In this document: positions 7,120 through 16,029 of the stretch, piece by piece
Position numbering within the stretch: the stretch's first letter is position 1
How the letters are laid out: the number at the start of each line of letters is the position of its first letter
Assembly (NCBI GenBank): GCA_036490215.1
Contig: DASXEH010000042.1
Span: 6,308 to 70,307, forward strand
Source of the DNA: JASHSH01 sp036490215
GTDB taxonomy: Bacteria; Pseudomonadota; Alphaproteobacteria; Rhodospirillales; Magnetospirillaceae
Length of the DNA: 64,000 nucleotides
Direction of reading: 5' to 3'
The notes under the pieces: generated by a model
Seen by the model: only the letters and a program-made list of their open reading frames with translations
Database searches by the model: none
What the model was told of the DNA's origin: nothing
Program-made: the position numbers and the translations under genes

Positions 7120-9276
7120 ATGTCCGATTTCCCGAAAAAGACCGTAGCCGACTGGAGCAAGCTCGCGAGCGCCGATCTGAAAGGCGCATCGCCGGAGAGT
7201 CTCACCTGGCAGACGCCCGAAGGCATCGCTGTGAAGCCACTCTATACGGCCGCCGATCTCGAAGGTCTGGAAGATGCGCATTCAATGCCGGGCTTCCCGC
7301 CCTATCTGCGTGGCCCGCGCGCGACGATGTACGCGTACCGGCCCTGGACGATCCGCCAATACGCGGGGTTTTCGACCGCAGAAGAATCGAACGCCTTCTT
7401 CCGCGCCAACCTCGCCGGCGGACAAACGGGTCTGTCGGTCGCGTTCGATCTGGCCACCCATCGCGGTTACGACTCCGACCATCCGCGTGTCGTCGGCGAT
7501 GTGGGCAAGGCCGGCGTGGCGATCGATTCGGTCGAAGATATGAAAATCCTGTTCGACGGCATCCCGCTCGAAAAGATGAGCGTGTCGATGACCATGAACG
7601 GCGCAGTGCTGCCGGTGCTGGCTGGCTATATTGTCGCCGCCGAAGAGCAGGGTGTGAAGCCGGCACAACTGGCTGGAACCATTCAGAACGACATTCTGAA
7701 AGAGTTCATGGTCCGCAACACCTATATCTATCCGCCGACGCCATCGATGCGGATCGTGGCCGACATCATCGCCTACACCGCACGCGAGATGCCGAAATTC
7801 AATTCGATCTCGATCTCCGGCTATCACATGCAGGAAGCCGGTGCGACCTGCGTGCAGGAACTGGCCTTCACCTTGGCCGACGGCATCGAATACGTGCGCG
7901 CGGCCCTATCGCGCGGATTGAAGGTCGATGATTTCGCACCGCGGCTGTCGTTCTTCTTCTGCATCGGCATGAACTTCTTCATGGAGGTCGCGAAGCTGCG
8001 CGCCGCGCGCCTGCTCTGGGCGCGGCTGATGAAGCCGTTCGATCCGCAGAACCCGACCAGCCTGGCGCTGCGCACCCATTGCCAAACCTCGGGCGTCAGC
8101 CTCACCGAGAAAGATCCCTATAACAACGTGATCCGCACCACGATCGAGGCCATGGCGGCCGTGCTGGGCGGCACGCAAAGCCTGCACACCAATGCGCTCG
8201 ACGAAGCGATCGCGTTGCCGACACCCTTCTCGGCGCGAATCGCGCGCAACACGCAACTGATCATCGCCGAGGAGAGCGGCATTCCCCATGTGGTCGATCC
8301 GCTGGGCGGCAGTTTCTATGTCGAGTCTCTGACCGCCTCGGTCGTCGCCGAAGCGCAGAAGCTGATCGACGAGGTCGAGGCGCTGGGCGGGATGACCAAG
8401 GCAATCGAAGCCGGCATGCCCAAGCTGCGCATTGAGGAAGCCGCGACGCGCCGCCAGGCGCGGGTCGACAGTGGCGACGAGATCGTGGTCGGCGTGAACA
8501 AATATCAGCCGAACGAAGAGTCGTCGGTGCCGGTGCGCGAAATCGACAACACGCGTGTCCGTGATGCGCAGATCGATCGGCTGAAGCGCATCCGTGCCAC
8601 GCGCGACGAAGCCGCCTGCCGCAAGGCGCTCGAAGCCATGGCCGAGATCGCCAAAGGCGGCGAAGGCAATCTGCTGGAGGCCGCCATCATCGCCACGCGG
8701 GCGCGCGCGACCGTGGGCGAAATCTCCGACACATTGGAAGCCGTGTTCACACGCCACCGTGCGACGATCCGTTCGGTCTCGGGTGTCTATGGCGGCGCGA
8801 TCGGCGAGGATGAGGGCTTTGCGCGCATCAAAACCGATATCGAGCGTTTCGCCGCCGATGAAGGCCGCCGGCCGCGCATCCTGGTGGTCAAGCTCGGGCA
8901 GGATGGACACGATCGTGGCGCCAAGGTGATCGCCACCGCCTTTGCCGATGTCGGCTTCGACGTCGATATCGGCCCGTTGTTCCAGACGCCGGGTGAAGCC
9001 GCGCGGCAGGCGATCGAGAACGACGTCCACGTCGTCGGCGTATCGTCGCTGGCCGCCGGGCATAAGACTCTAGTCCCGCAACTGATCGAAGAACTGCGCA
9101 AGCAAGGCGGCGGCGACATTCTGACCGTGTGCGGCGGCGTGATCCCGGTGCAGGACTATGAATTTCTGACCAAGGCGGGCGTGTCGGGTATCTTCGCACC
9201 CGGCACCAGCATCCCGCAGGCTGCAGGCCAAATCCTTGAGCTGCTCCGCGCGAAACGGCGGCGGGCAGCGGAATAA
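7120..9276 (+). CDS. Methylmalonyl-CoA mutase, single-chain type
   Basis: Adenosylcobalamin-dependent mutase that interconverts (R)-methylmalonyl-CoA and succinyl-CoA, used in propionate and odd-chain or branched-chain catabolism. The 718-aa protein has both parts: the TIM-barrel substrate domain (about 1-540, with RGPRATMYAYRPWTIRQYAGFSTAEESNAFF and THCQTSGVSLT) and the B12-binding domain (about 580-718). The B12-binding domain has the base-off DxHxxG motif (Asp595, His597, Gly600) and GVSSLAAGHKTLVP. The length fits the homodimeric ScpA/MCM-alpha type, so no small subunit is needed. The start at 7120 follows AAGG and is preferred to GTG 7111. No meaB or epimerase gene is adjacent, which is unusual but not rare. 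Confidence 0.95.
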   Translation: MSDFPKKTVADWSKLASADLKGASPESLTWQTPEGIAVKPLYTAADLEGLEDAHSMPGFPPYLRGPRATMYAYRPWTIRQYAGFSTAEESNAFFRANLAGGQTGLSVAFDLATHRGYDSDHPRVVGDVGKAGVAIDSVEDMKILFDGIPLEKMSVSMTMNGAVLPVLAGYIVAAEEQGVKPAQLAGTIQNDILKEFMVRNTYIYPPTPSMRIVADIIAYTAREMPKFNSISISGYHMQEAGATCVQELAFTLADGIEYVRAALSRGLKVDDFAPRLSFFFCIGMNFFMEVAKLRAARLLWARLMKPFDPQNPTSLALRTHCQTSGVSLTEKDPYNNVIRTTIEAMAAVLGGTQSLHTNALDEAIALPTPFSARIARNTQLIIAEESGIPHVVDPLGGSFYVESLTASVVAEAQKLIDEVEALGGMTKAIEAGMPKLRIEEAATRRQARVDSGDEIVVGVNKYQPNEESSVPVREIDNTRVRDAQIDRLKRIRATRDEAACRKALEAMAEIAKGGEGNLLEAAIIATRARATVGEISDTLEAVFTRHRATIRSVSGVYGGAIGEDEGFARIKTDIERFAADEGRRPRILVVKLGQDGHDRGAKVIATAFADVGFDVDIGPLFQTPGEAARQAIENDVHVVGVSSLAAGHKTLVPQLIEELRKQGGGDILTVCGGVIPVQDYEFLTKAGVSGIFAPGTSIPQAAGQILELLRAKRRRAAE

Positions 9277-9290
9277 CGGAATAGTTCACG

Positions 9291-10076
9291 ATGGCGCAAA
9301 GTTCGATATCTCTTCCTCCCCTGCCGCGTGTGGCGTTGACGCCACGCCGCTGGTTCACCTTCGCGGCGCACACCTATAAGGCCACCGCCTATCAGCACCA
9401 CCGCGAGCTTGTGCCGGCGCTGAACCGGCTCATCGGAAAGGACGCGGTCGTTTTCGATGTCGGTGCACATAGCGGGCAGTTCGCCACGCTGTTCGCGCGC
9501 TTGGCCTCCAACGGCGTGGTTTATTCCTTCGAGCCCGGCCGCTACGCGCGAATGATCCTGACCTTCTCGTTGGCGCTTAACCGTGCCTCCAATGTGCGGG
9601 TCTTTCCGATCGCGCTCGGCGACAAAGCCGGCCCGTCATCGATACGCATGCCGATCAAGCGATCGGGCAGCTTCGGCTTCGGGCTTGCGAATCTCGGCAC
9701 CCGCGACGAAGGCCGTCAGCATGTTTCCGAGCCGATCGACGTGGCCACTCTGGACGGGCTGGTCGGCGCGATGGGCGTCACGCAAGTCGACTTCGTCAAA
9801 GCCGATATCGAGGGCTGGGAAATGCGCATGCTGGTTGGTGGGCGCGCCATGCTCGAACGTTTCCATCCGACGCTTTGGCTGGAGATGGTCGACTCGCACC
9901 TTGCCCGCGCCGGCGATTCGATTGCCGCACTTTGGGCTTTTCTGACAGGACTGGGCTACCAACCGCTGACGGCGCACCCCGACGGGAACTTCACGCCGAT
10001 CGACCAACCGGCCCAAGGCGACATCGTCTGGGTGACGGCCGAACGCGCCCGGGCGCTGACGACGCGCGCGGCTTGA
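9291..10076 (+). CDS. FkbM family methyltransferase
   Basis: Predicted SAM-dependent methyltransferase of the FkbM family, 261 aa. Motif I, VVFDVGAHSGQFATLFA (about residues 53-69), forms the SAM-binding loop. The acidic residue in YSFEPGRYARMIL follows, and the family's VDFVKADIEGWEMRMLVGG block (about 163-181) is present. FkbM enzymes often O-methylate sugars or polyketides. Together with the downstream family 9 glycosyltransferase this suggests modification of a surface glycan, which is inference from neighbourhood. It starts 14 bases after the mutase gene and ends 39 bases before the glycosyltransferase. Confidence 0.85.
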   Translation: MAQSSISLPPLPRVALTPRRWFTFAAHTYKATAYQHHRELVPALNRLIGKDAVVFDVGAHSGQFATLFARLASNGVVYSFEPGRYARMILTFSLALNRASNVRVFPIALGDKAGPSSIRMPIKRSGSFGFGLANLGTRDEGRQHVSEPIDVATLDGLVGAMGVTQVDFVKADIEGWEMRMLVGGRAMLERFHPTLWLEMVDSHLARAGDSIAALWAFLTGLGYQPLTAHPDGNFTPIDQPAQGDIVWVTAERARALTTRAA

Positions 10077-10115
10077 TCGCAGACAGCGGCAATCTCCCGT
10101 TTCGCCACGCCGATC

Positions 10116-11105
10116 ATGCCCGCTCCTCCGCAATCCATCCTCATCTGCGCCGGCGCCGATAGGCTGGGCGATGGATTGATGAAACTGCCGTTTCTGCATG
10201 CGTTGCGAACGGCGTTCCCTCAGGCCCACATCACCTATCTGGCAGGCAGCGGCAAGACGGCGTTCACGACAATTTTAGCGCCGCAGGTCGCTGGCCTGAT
10301 CGATGCGGTGATCGAAGACGCTGATATCGGTCCTGCTCAATGGTCGCCCCTGTCGCCACGGCCTTTACCGAACCAAAGATTCGACCTGGTCATCGATACG
10401 CAGCGCAGAGTGCGCGCCACAGTGGCCCTGCGGCGCATTCGCCACCGGATCTTCGTTTCAAGCGCCGTTGGCTGGCTATTGTCCGATCGGGCCCCGCCGA
10501 GCGGGCGACGCAAGCGCGAGGCCGTTCTCTCGCAGCTCTTTGCACTCGTCGAAGCCGCCTCAGGCCAGCCGGTGGTCCCCAATCCTGCAACCATCGCGGT
10601 CGATGCAGCCACCGAGGCCGAAGCCCGCAGGCTATTGCCGGATCGCGACGACAAACGTCTCTATGTCGGCATTGCGCCGGGAGCGGGAGGACGTCGCAAA
10701 CGCTGGCCGCTCGACCGATTCTTGGCCGTTGGCGAGCATTTGGATGCAGCGGGTTATGTGCCGGTGGTTCTGCTTGGCCCCGATGAACGCGCATGGATCG
10801 ATCAAGTGCGCGCCCGTTTACCGCGCTGCGAATTGCCGCTGCCGGAAAAACCGTCTCTGCAGCTGACGGTGGCCATCGGCCGGCGTCTTGCAGGTGCCAT
10901 TGCGAACGACAGCGGAATTGGCCATCTGCTGGCTACGGCGGCCGTGCCGTTGGTTTCGCTGTTCGGCCCGACCAAAGCCGAAAAATTCCCTCCGCTGGCA
11001 CCGCGGCTGATTACGATCCGCGCGCAGGATTTCGGCGGCGAGACGATGGACAGGATTCCACTCGACGCCGTCGAAGGTGCGATCCTGTCGCTCCTGAAGA
11101 CCTAG
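10116..11105 (+). CDS. Glycosyltransferase family 9 (ADP-heptose:LPS heptosyltransferase-like)
   Basis: Predicted heptosyltransferase-type glycosyltransferase, 329 aa, acting at the cytoplasmic face of the inner membrane on lipopolysaccharide core or another glycan. The N-terminal Rossmann half begins LICAGADRLGDGLMKLPFLHALR, like the RLGDxxLxxPxLxxLR motif of the family. The C-terminal half has IGIAPGAGGRRKRWPLDRF (nucleotide-sugar loop) and GAIANDSGIGHLLATAAVPLVSLFGPT (donor-binding). The acceptor is unknown. It converges with the coiled-coil gene, leaving only 4 bases between stops. Confidence 0.85.
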   Translation: MPAPPQSILICAGADRLGDGLMKLPFLHALRTAFPQAHITYLAGSGKTAFTTILAPQVAGLIDAVIEDADIGPAQWSPLSPRPLPNQRFDLVIDTQRRVRATVALRRIRHRIFVSSAVGWLLSDRAPPSGRRKREAVLSQLFALVEAASGQPVVPNPATIAVDAATEAEARRLLPDRDDKRLYVGIAPGAGGRRKRWPLDRFLAVGEHLDAAGYVPVVLLGPDERAWIDQVRARLPRCELPLPEKPSLQLTVAIGRRLAGAIANDSGIGHLLATAAVPLVSLFGPTKAEKFPPLAPRLITIRAQDFGGETMDRIPLDAVEGAILSLLKT

Positions 11106-11109
11106 GCGC

Positions 11110-13968
11110 TTACGCTTCCAAACGTCCGAGCGAACGCGCCAGCACCAGATAGAGCTTGCCGACTTCGGCGCTGGTGAAGGTGCCGGTCAGCACATCGGCG
11201 CGATCGGCGGCGCGGGCCTGGTTGAGCAGCGTCTCGAATTCGGCCAGGTAGCGATTGACGTAATCGCGGAACTGGCCGTCTTCCTCGTAGCGCGCACGGA
11301 TCGCCTGCATCTGGTGGCGATCGAGATTCTTGAGAATCTTGCGCAGGAAGACCGACTGATCGCCAGCATGGAATTCACGCCAGGTCTTGTCGTCGACACC
11401 GGCCTGGAAGATGCGGCTGATATCCACCGATAGCGACTGCAGGCGCTCGACCACATAAGCCGCCGTCTGCAGGAAGCTTTCCACCTGGGCGTTGGCGGTC
11501 TGCTGGGCGATGGCTTTCGACTGAGTTTCAGCGGCCGAGGATGCGTCGACCAAATCATTGGCTTGGCGGGTGAAGGACTGCACGAGTGCATCGGCGCTAT
11601 GTGCCAGGCGCTCGGCGGTGTGGCCGAGATCGTTCGACTTCTGGCGCAGCATCTCGAAGACGCCTTCGAGCTTGGTCGCTGTGTTGTCGGTGGAGTCGGA
11701 CAGTTCCGCCGACTGACGGCGCATCGATTCGCCCGAACCGCGCACCTGCGAGCTGATCAACTCGCTGCTGGTGGTCAGTTCGCGGATACCCGCCTTCATC
11801 TGATCGACCGAAGCCGCAACCTGGGCGGCGGTCTTGTTGGCCAGGTCCTCGAACTCACGGGCGACATGACGCAATGCGTCGCTCGAGCTTTGCGCATGGC
11901 CTTCGGCTTCGCGCGAGGCCTCGCCCAGTTCGACCGCGCTTTCGCGCAGCTTCTGGCCGAAGAGCTTGACCACCTCGGCCGAATCCTGCGCGACGCGCGC
12001 CAATTCGCCGGCTTGTCCATTGAGCGCCTGACCGACGCCGCCGATATCGGACTCGGCGCCCTCCGCCACGGAGGTGAGCGAGTCGGCCTGACGGCGCAGA
12101 TCGTCACCGGCCGCGCGCACGCGACCAGTGGCATGCTCGGCCGCCTGCTGCAGATGGGCGGTACGATCGTCGAACGCGGCGCTGACCTGCTGTACTTCGT
12201 TGACGGCGCGCGCAGCAGCCGCAGTGATATCCTGACTGCGCAGACGCAGCGCTTCGCCGGCGGCTTGCAATTCGGTGCTGGCGCGGCTGGAACTGGCGAC
12301 CAGATCGTTGGCGTTCTGGCGTAGCGAATCGGAGATGCCCTTGATCTTGCCCAATGCCTGTTCGGCGGCGCTGTTGAGGTGACGGGCCTGCTGACCCACC
12401 GAGGCCTCGCTGAGCTTCGACTGGGTGGCGACAAGATTGGTGATGTCGGCGAGTTCCTCGGCTTGCTTGCGCAGACTGCCGCGGATCGACTCGGCGAAAT
12501 TCGCCGCGCGGTCGGCACCGCGATTGAGTTCCTCGACATGCTGGCGCACGGCGTCGTTCAGCTCGCGGGCGCGCACCGCCATCTGATCGGTGCTGGCGGC
12601 CAACGCCCGGTTCTGGCCTTGGAATGCATCGGCCACTTCGCGCACGCGCATCATCGCACGCTCGGTCGCCGCTTCGACAGCATCGCGGCGTTCGAGGAAG
12701 ACTTGGCCTACGGTTCCCATCTGACGCGAGGCTTCGTCCGAGGCGTTGGTGACCGTTTCCACATGGCGGGTCATGGCCTCGCCCAACTCGCGGAAGCGCG
12801 CCATCGCCTGGTCCGAGGCGGTGGAGAGTTCGCGGGTCTGAACCTCGAGGCCCTCCTCGACGATCTTGACGCGCGCGAGCACACGCTCGGTCACCTGGTC
12901 GAGAGTCGCGGCCTGTTGCTCCAGAGAATCGGAGACGCGCTGCGTCTGCTCGGCCATGCGCGCCGAAGCGGCGGCAAGGTCGGAGTTCTGGCGCATATAA
13001 AGTGCGTCGAGGGTTTCACCGCGGCGCTGCAGATCGCTGCTGACGGCATCGGCGCGTTGTGCCGCCTTTTCGGCGACCGTGGTGATGGTGGTCGATTGCC
13101 GCTCAACGATCTGCGACAGTTCGTCGACCTTACCGGAAGCGGCAACGACGGCGCGGCTGATATTGTCGGCTGCGCGGTGCAGAACCTGTCCGGCGCCGTC
13201 GGCCTGCTCGGCCGTCTTATCCGACACCTCTTCGAGGCGCTGGACCTGCTCGGCGACGTTGACGTTGAATTCCTTGGCGCGGGCGACGGTTTCGTCGGTG
13301 GCGCTGATCAGTTCCTGGGTGACGTTGCGGATTTCGAGAACGCGCTCGATCGCGGTGTTGCTGTAGCGCGAGAGCGTATCGACTTCGTTGCGCAGACTGT
13401 CGACCACGCGCTGCGTATCGGCGCCGACCCGATCGGCAAGCTTGCTCAATTCTTCGGTCTGCTTGGCAAGAACCTGGCGGACATGCTCGGTTTTAATCGC
13501 GGCCCCTTCGGAGGCTTGGGTCAGTTCGGCCGCCTGACGGCGCAGCGACTCGGAGATGGCGGCCACGCGCGCCTCGGCGCCTTCGCCCGGATAGGTCAGC
13601 TTGTCGAGGAACAGGCGCATCTGCGCCGCCTCGTTGCGCAGGATCGTTCCGCGATCGAGGAAGGCGACGAAGACCCAGAGCACGGCCAGCGGCAGGATCG
13701 CCGCGCCGGCCAAGCCACCGAACTCGCCAGGTTGCAGTTCGATGAAATTACCCCAGCCGACCGCCTTGTCGACATAGAGAAAGCTGACGAACAGCCAAGC
13801 AATGCTGAGGACTGCGGCGCCGATATAGAGCGCACGCTGCCGGCCCGTGGCCTGGTTATAGGCCGCGTTCCTGCTCGGCATATCGACGAGACGTTCAGGC
13901 GTTAGCCCGCTTCCTGCCGTGGTCGCTATTGACGTACCGGCGGCGTCGACTTGATTGGTATCGGACAT
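11110..13968 (-). CDS. TipN-like membrane-anchored coiled-coil protein with 25-residue repeats
   Basis: A 952-aa protein with the layout of Caulobacter TipN-type polarity factors: a short cytoplasmic N-terminus, two transmembrane helices (about 47-66 and 86-104), then a very long alpha-helical region. The start at 13968 is supported by GGGGAG upstream; an earlier start at 14064 adds non-conserved sequence. Residues 142-823 consist of about 27 copies of a 25-residue repeat (see the repeat entry). A distinct C-terminal domain (824-952, including DDKTWREFHAGDQSVFLRKIL) ends the protein. A role as a polar landmark or scaffold is inferred from architecture, not from a match I could compute. The HAMP and hairpin-tip motifs of chemoreceptors are absent, so it is not a classic methyl-accepting protein. 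Confidence 0.7.
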   Translation of the reverse strand: MSDTNQVDAAGTSIATTAGSGLTPERLVDMPSRNAAYNQATGRQRALYIGAAVLSIAWLFVSFLYVDKAVGWGNFIELQPGEFGGLAGAAILPLAVLWVFVAFLDRGTILRNEAAQMRLFLDKLTYPGEGAEARVAAISESLRRQAAELTQASEGAAIKTEHVRQVLAKQTEELSKLADRVGADTQRVVDSLRNEVDTLSRYSNTAIERVLEIRNVTQELISATDETVARAKEFNVNVAEQVQRLEEVSDKTAEQADGAGQVLHRAADNISRAVVAASGKVDELSQIVERQSTTITTVAEKAAQRADAVSSDLQRRGETLDALYMRQNSDLAAASARMAEQTQRVSDSLEQQAATLDQVTERVLARVKIVEEGLEVQTRELSTASDQAMARFRELGEAMTRHVETVTNASDEASRQMGTVGQVFLERRDAVEAATERAMMRVREVADAFQGQNRALAASTDQMAVRARELNDAVRQHVEELNRGADRAANFAESIRGSLRKQAEELADITNLVATQSKLSEASVGQQARHLNSAAEQALGKIKGISDSLRQNANDLVASSSRASTELQAAGEALRLRSQDITAAAARAVNEVQQVSAAFDDRTAHLQQAAEHATGRVRAAGDDLRRQADSLTSVAEGAESDIGGVGQALNGQAGELARVAQDSAEVVKLFGQKLRESAVELGEASREAEGHAQSSSDALRHVAREFEDLANKTAAQVAASVDQMKAGIRELTTSSELISSQVRGSGESMRRQSAELSDSTDNTATKLEGVFEMLRQKSNDLGHTAERLAHSADALVQSFTRQANDLVDASSAAETQSKAIAQQTANAQVESFLQTAAYVVERLQSLSVDISRIFQAGVDDKTWREFHAGDQSVFLRKILKNLDRHQMQAIRARYEEDGQFRDYVNRYLAEFETLLNQARAADRADVLTGTFTSAEVGKLYLVLARSLGRLEA
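11500..13545 (-). repeat. Array of about 27 protein-level 25-residue repeats within the coiled-coil gene
   Basis: Aligning residues 142-823 by eye gives consecutive units starting with a pattern like L-R-x-Q-A-x-E-L, then Ala/Ser at positions 11-12 and a hydrophobic residue near 22. Twenty-six units are exactly 25 residues, one is 21 residues (the third), and one 11-residue insert (LQRRGETLDAL) lies between units 7 and 8. Together these are 682 residues, which exactly fills the interval. The copies have diverged at DNA level, so this is an old amplification rather than a recent slippage array. A 25-residue unit equals seven helical turns as 7+7+11. Confidence 0.85.
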
Positions 13969-14073
13969 GGCTCCCCATTCCTGCGTCCGTGAACGCGAGT
14001 ATATCACCCCAGACCATGCCGCAAAACCCACGAAAATCAAGGGCGTCGCGCGACCAGTGGTCACAGAAGAGTA

Positions 14074-14964
14074 TCAGGCGAGCCTATGCCTCCGCACGGC
14101 TAGAATGAGGGCAATGAGCGTAATGACGTAAGGTGCGGCATCGGTCAGCTGGTTGGGCAGGCCAAGGCCCTGCATACGAAGCCCCACCGCGTCGGCCAGG
14201 CCGAAAAGGACGCTGGCGCCCAACACGCCCAAGGGGTTGGCGCGGCCGAGCATGACCGCCACGACGGCGATCCAGCCTCTGCCGGCGCTCATCCCTTCGG
14301 AGAACAGCGTCACTGCGCCCAACGATAATTGGGCGCCGGCCAGCCCACACAGCGCACCCGACACAAGGATCGCTGCAGCGCGATACCGGCGGACACTGAC
14401 ACCCAGAGTCTCAGCCGCCTCCCCCTGCTCGCCCACGCCGCGCAGCCGCAGCCCCCATGTGGTGCGGAACAGAAAGATCGAAACGGCGGCGACGAGCAGC
14501 CAGGACAGGTACGTGATCCAGGTCTGTCCGCTGATCACGCCGCCGATGCCGGGGATATCGGCGATCACCGGAATCCGCAACGCATCGAGCCCATCGAGCT
14601 TGGGATCCTCGAACACACCTTGAATGTCGAAAAGCTGGCGCAGCAGAAAGATCGACAACCCATCGGCGAGGAGGTTGATGCCGATGCCGATCACGATCGT
14701 GTCGCCCAGGAACAACACGCCCCCGCCGGCGAGGATGCCCGAAAGAACAACTGAAGTGGCGATGGCGATCAATACGCCGGCCCAAGCGCCACCACAGAAC
14801 CAGCTTCCCGCCACCGCAGCGAAGGCGCCGGCCAGCATCAGGCCTTCCTGCGCGATCGTGAAGATGCCCGCGCGCTCGCAGATCAATCCGGCCAGCGCCG
14901 CGAGCAGAATCGGCGTCACCGATTGGATAGTGGAATGAAAGAGCAGCATGTCGAAGATGCCCAT
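14074..14964 (-). CDS. BMP-type ABC transporter permease, second subunit
   Basis: Inner-membrane permease of 296 aa (BPD_transp_2/RbsC-like fold) with about eight to nine hydrophobic segments and the GLRLRGVGEQGEAAETLGVSVRRYR cytoplasmic loop (about residues 173-197) that contacts the ATPase. It is the last gene of a four-gene minus-strand operon coding for binding protein, ATPase, permease 1 and permease 2. It starts 3 bases after permease 1. Such systems (BmpDEFG, NupABC-like) usually import purine or other nucleosides; the substrate here is inferred only from that family resemblance. Confidence 0.9.
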   Translation of the reverse strand: MGIFDMLLFHSTIQSVTPILLAALAGLICERAGIFTIAQEGLMLAGAFAAVAGSWFCGGAWAGVLIAIATSVVLSGILAGGGVLFLGDTIVIGIGINLLADGLSIFLLRQLFDIQGVFEDPKLDGLDALRIPVIADIPGIGGVISGQTWITYLSWLLVAAVSIFLFRTTWGLRLRGVGEQGEAAETLGVSVRRYRAAAILVSGALCGLAGAQLSLGAVTLFSEGMSAGRGWIAVVAVMLGRANPLGVLGASVLFGLADAVGLRMQGLGLPNQLTDAAPYVITLIALILAVRRHRLA

Positions 14965-14967
14965 TGC

Positions 14968-16029
14968 TCAGCCCAACCGCAGATGGCGTTTGAGGCCGGC
15001 GCGCGTGGCCAGGAGCAAGATGATGATCGCCTGGAGGACGGAGGTGAGTTCGCGCGGGATCGACGTCGCGCGCTCCATCCCGAACCCGCCGATCTGCAGC
15101 GCCGAAAAGAACAGCGCGGCAGCGACAGCGCCCACCGGTTCGCCATTGGCGAGCAGCGCCGCCATCAACCCGGTCCATGTGTAGTTGGGTGTGACCAGTG
15201 CGCCATCCATGAAGCGGAACTGATCGCCAAGCACGATACTTGCGCCCACCAGCCCGGCCATCGCGCCGCCGGCGAACATGGTCAGCACCGCCTGCCGGTC
15301 GAGATGGATGCCGCCATAACCGGCAAAGCGCGGGTTCAATCCGCGCAGGCGCAGTTCGAAACCCGGCACGGTGCGCCGGTCGAACAGGATGATGAGGCCG
15401 ACGGCGACGATCATCAGGATCAGACTGCTGGACAGCGACCCATCGATCAGCTGCGGTAAACGCGCATCGGGCGCCACCATATGGGTCTCGGGATTCCCAT
15501 TCGTAGGATCGCGCATCGGGAAGCGCACCATATAGGATGCGAATCCCTTGGCCGGGTAGTTGAGCAGCAGGGTCGAAATCAGCATCGGCACATGCCACCG
15601 CACCTGTCCCCAAGCTGCTATCGCCGCATAGAGACCGGCGGCCAGCATCGCCGCCACCACGGCCACGATCAGGCGCGCGGTGCCGGGCAAGGGCAGATCG
15701 AGCGCGACCATAGTGGCCACAAGCCCGCCCATGACCAACTGTCCATCGCCGCCGAGATTGACCATGCCGCCGCGCAACGGCAGCGCCGCCGCCATCGTCA
15801 TGCCTGTCAGCGGCACGGCCCAGGCGACGGTGTAGACGAGGTTAGGACCGACGAAGGCGCCGCGCAGAATTTCGGTGTAGACCTCGACCGAGTCGTTATC
15901 GGTGATCTGCATGATCGCGGCGCCGATGACGATCGCGACGACGATCGAAATCGGAACGGGCGACCAGAGAATGGCGGCTCTCCACCGGCGCCGTTTCGCG
16001 TCGGGTAATGGCTGGTCGAGGTCAGCCAT
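14968..16029 (-). CDS. BMP-type ABC transporter permease, first subunit
   Basis: Membrane permease of 353 aa, longer than its partner because of an N-terminal cytoplasmic extension (DLDQPLPDAKRRRWRAA) before the first helix, as is usual for the first permease of nucleoside-type BMP importers. It includes PLRGGMVNLGGDGQLVMGGLVA, a motif of this permease family, and LRLRGLNPRFAGYGGIHLDRQ, the ATPase-facing loop. The start overlaps the end of the ATPase gene by 8 bases, which indicates translational coupling. Confidence 0.9.
   Translation of the reverse strand: MADLDQPLPDAKRRRWRAAILWSPVPISIVVAIVIGAAIMQITDNDSVEVYTEILRGAFVGPNLVYTVAWAVPLTGMTMAAALPLRGGMVNLGGDGQLVMGGLVATMVALDLPLPGTARLIVAVVAAMLAAGLYAAIAAWGQVRWHVPMLISTLLLNYPAKGFASYMVRFPMRDPTNGNPETHMVAPDARLPQLIDGSLSSSLILMIVAVGLIILFDRRTVPGFELRLRGLNPRFAGYGGIHLDRQAVLTMFAGGAMAGLVGASIVLGDQFRFMDGALVTPNYTWTGLMAALLANGEPVGAVAAALFFSALQIGGFGMERATSIPRELTSVLQAIIILLLATRAGLKRHLRLG

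Noticed and set aside
7906..9063. Minus-strand frame opposite methylmalonyl-CoA mutase
   Set aside because: No domain and wrong composition; the mutase frame covers the region with complete motifs.
12379..13905. Long plus-strand open frame (508 codons) opposite the coiled-coil gene
   Set aside because: It is the complement of a repetitive, high-GC gene, lacks a ribosome-binding site, and its composition (Gly/Leu/Arg/His-rich, no fold) is typical of antisense frames.
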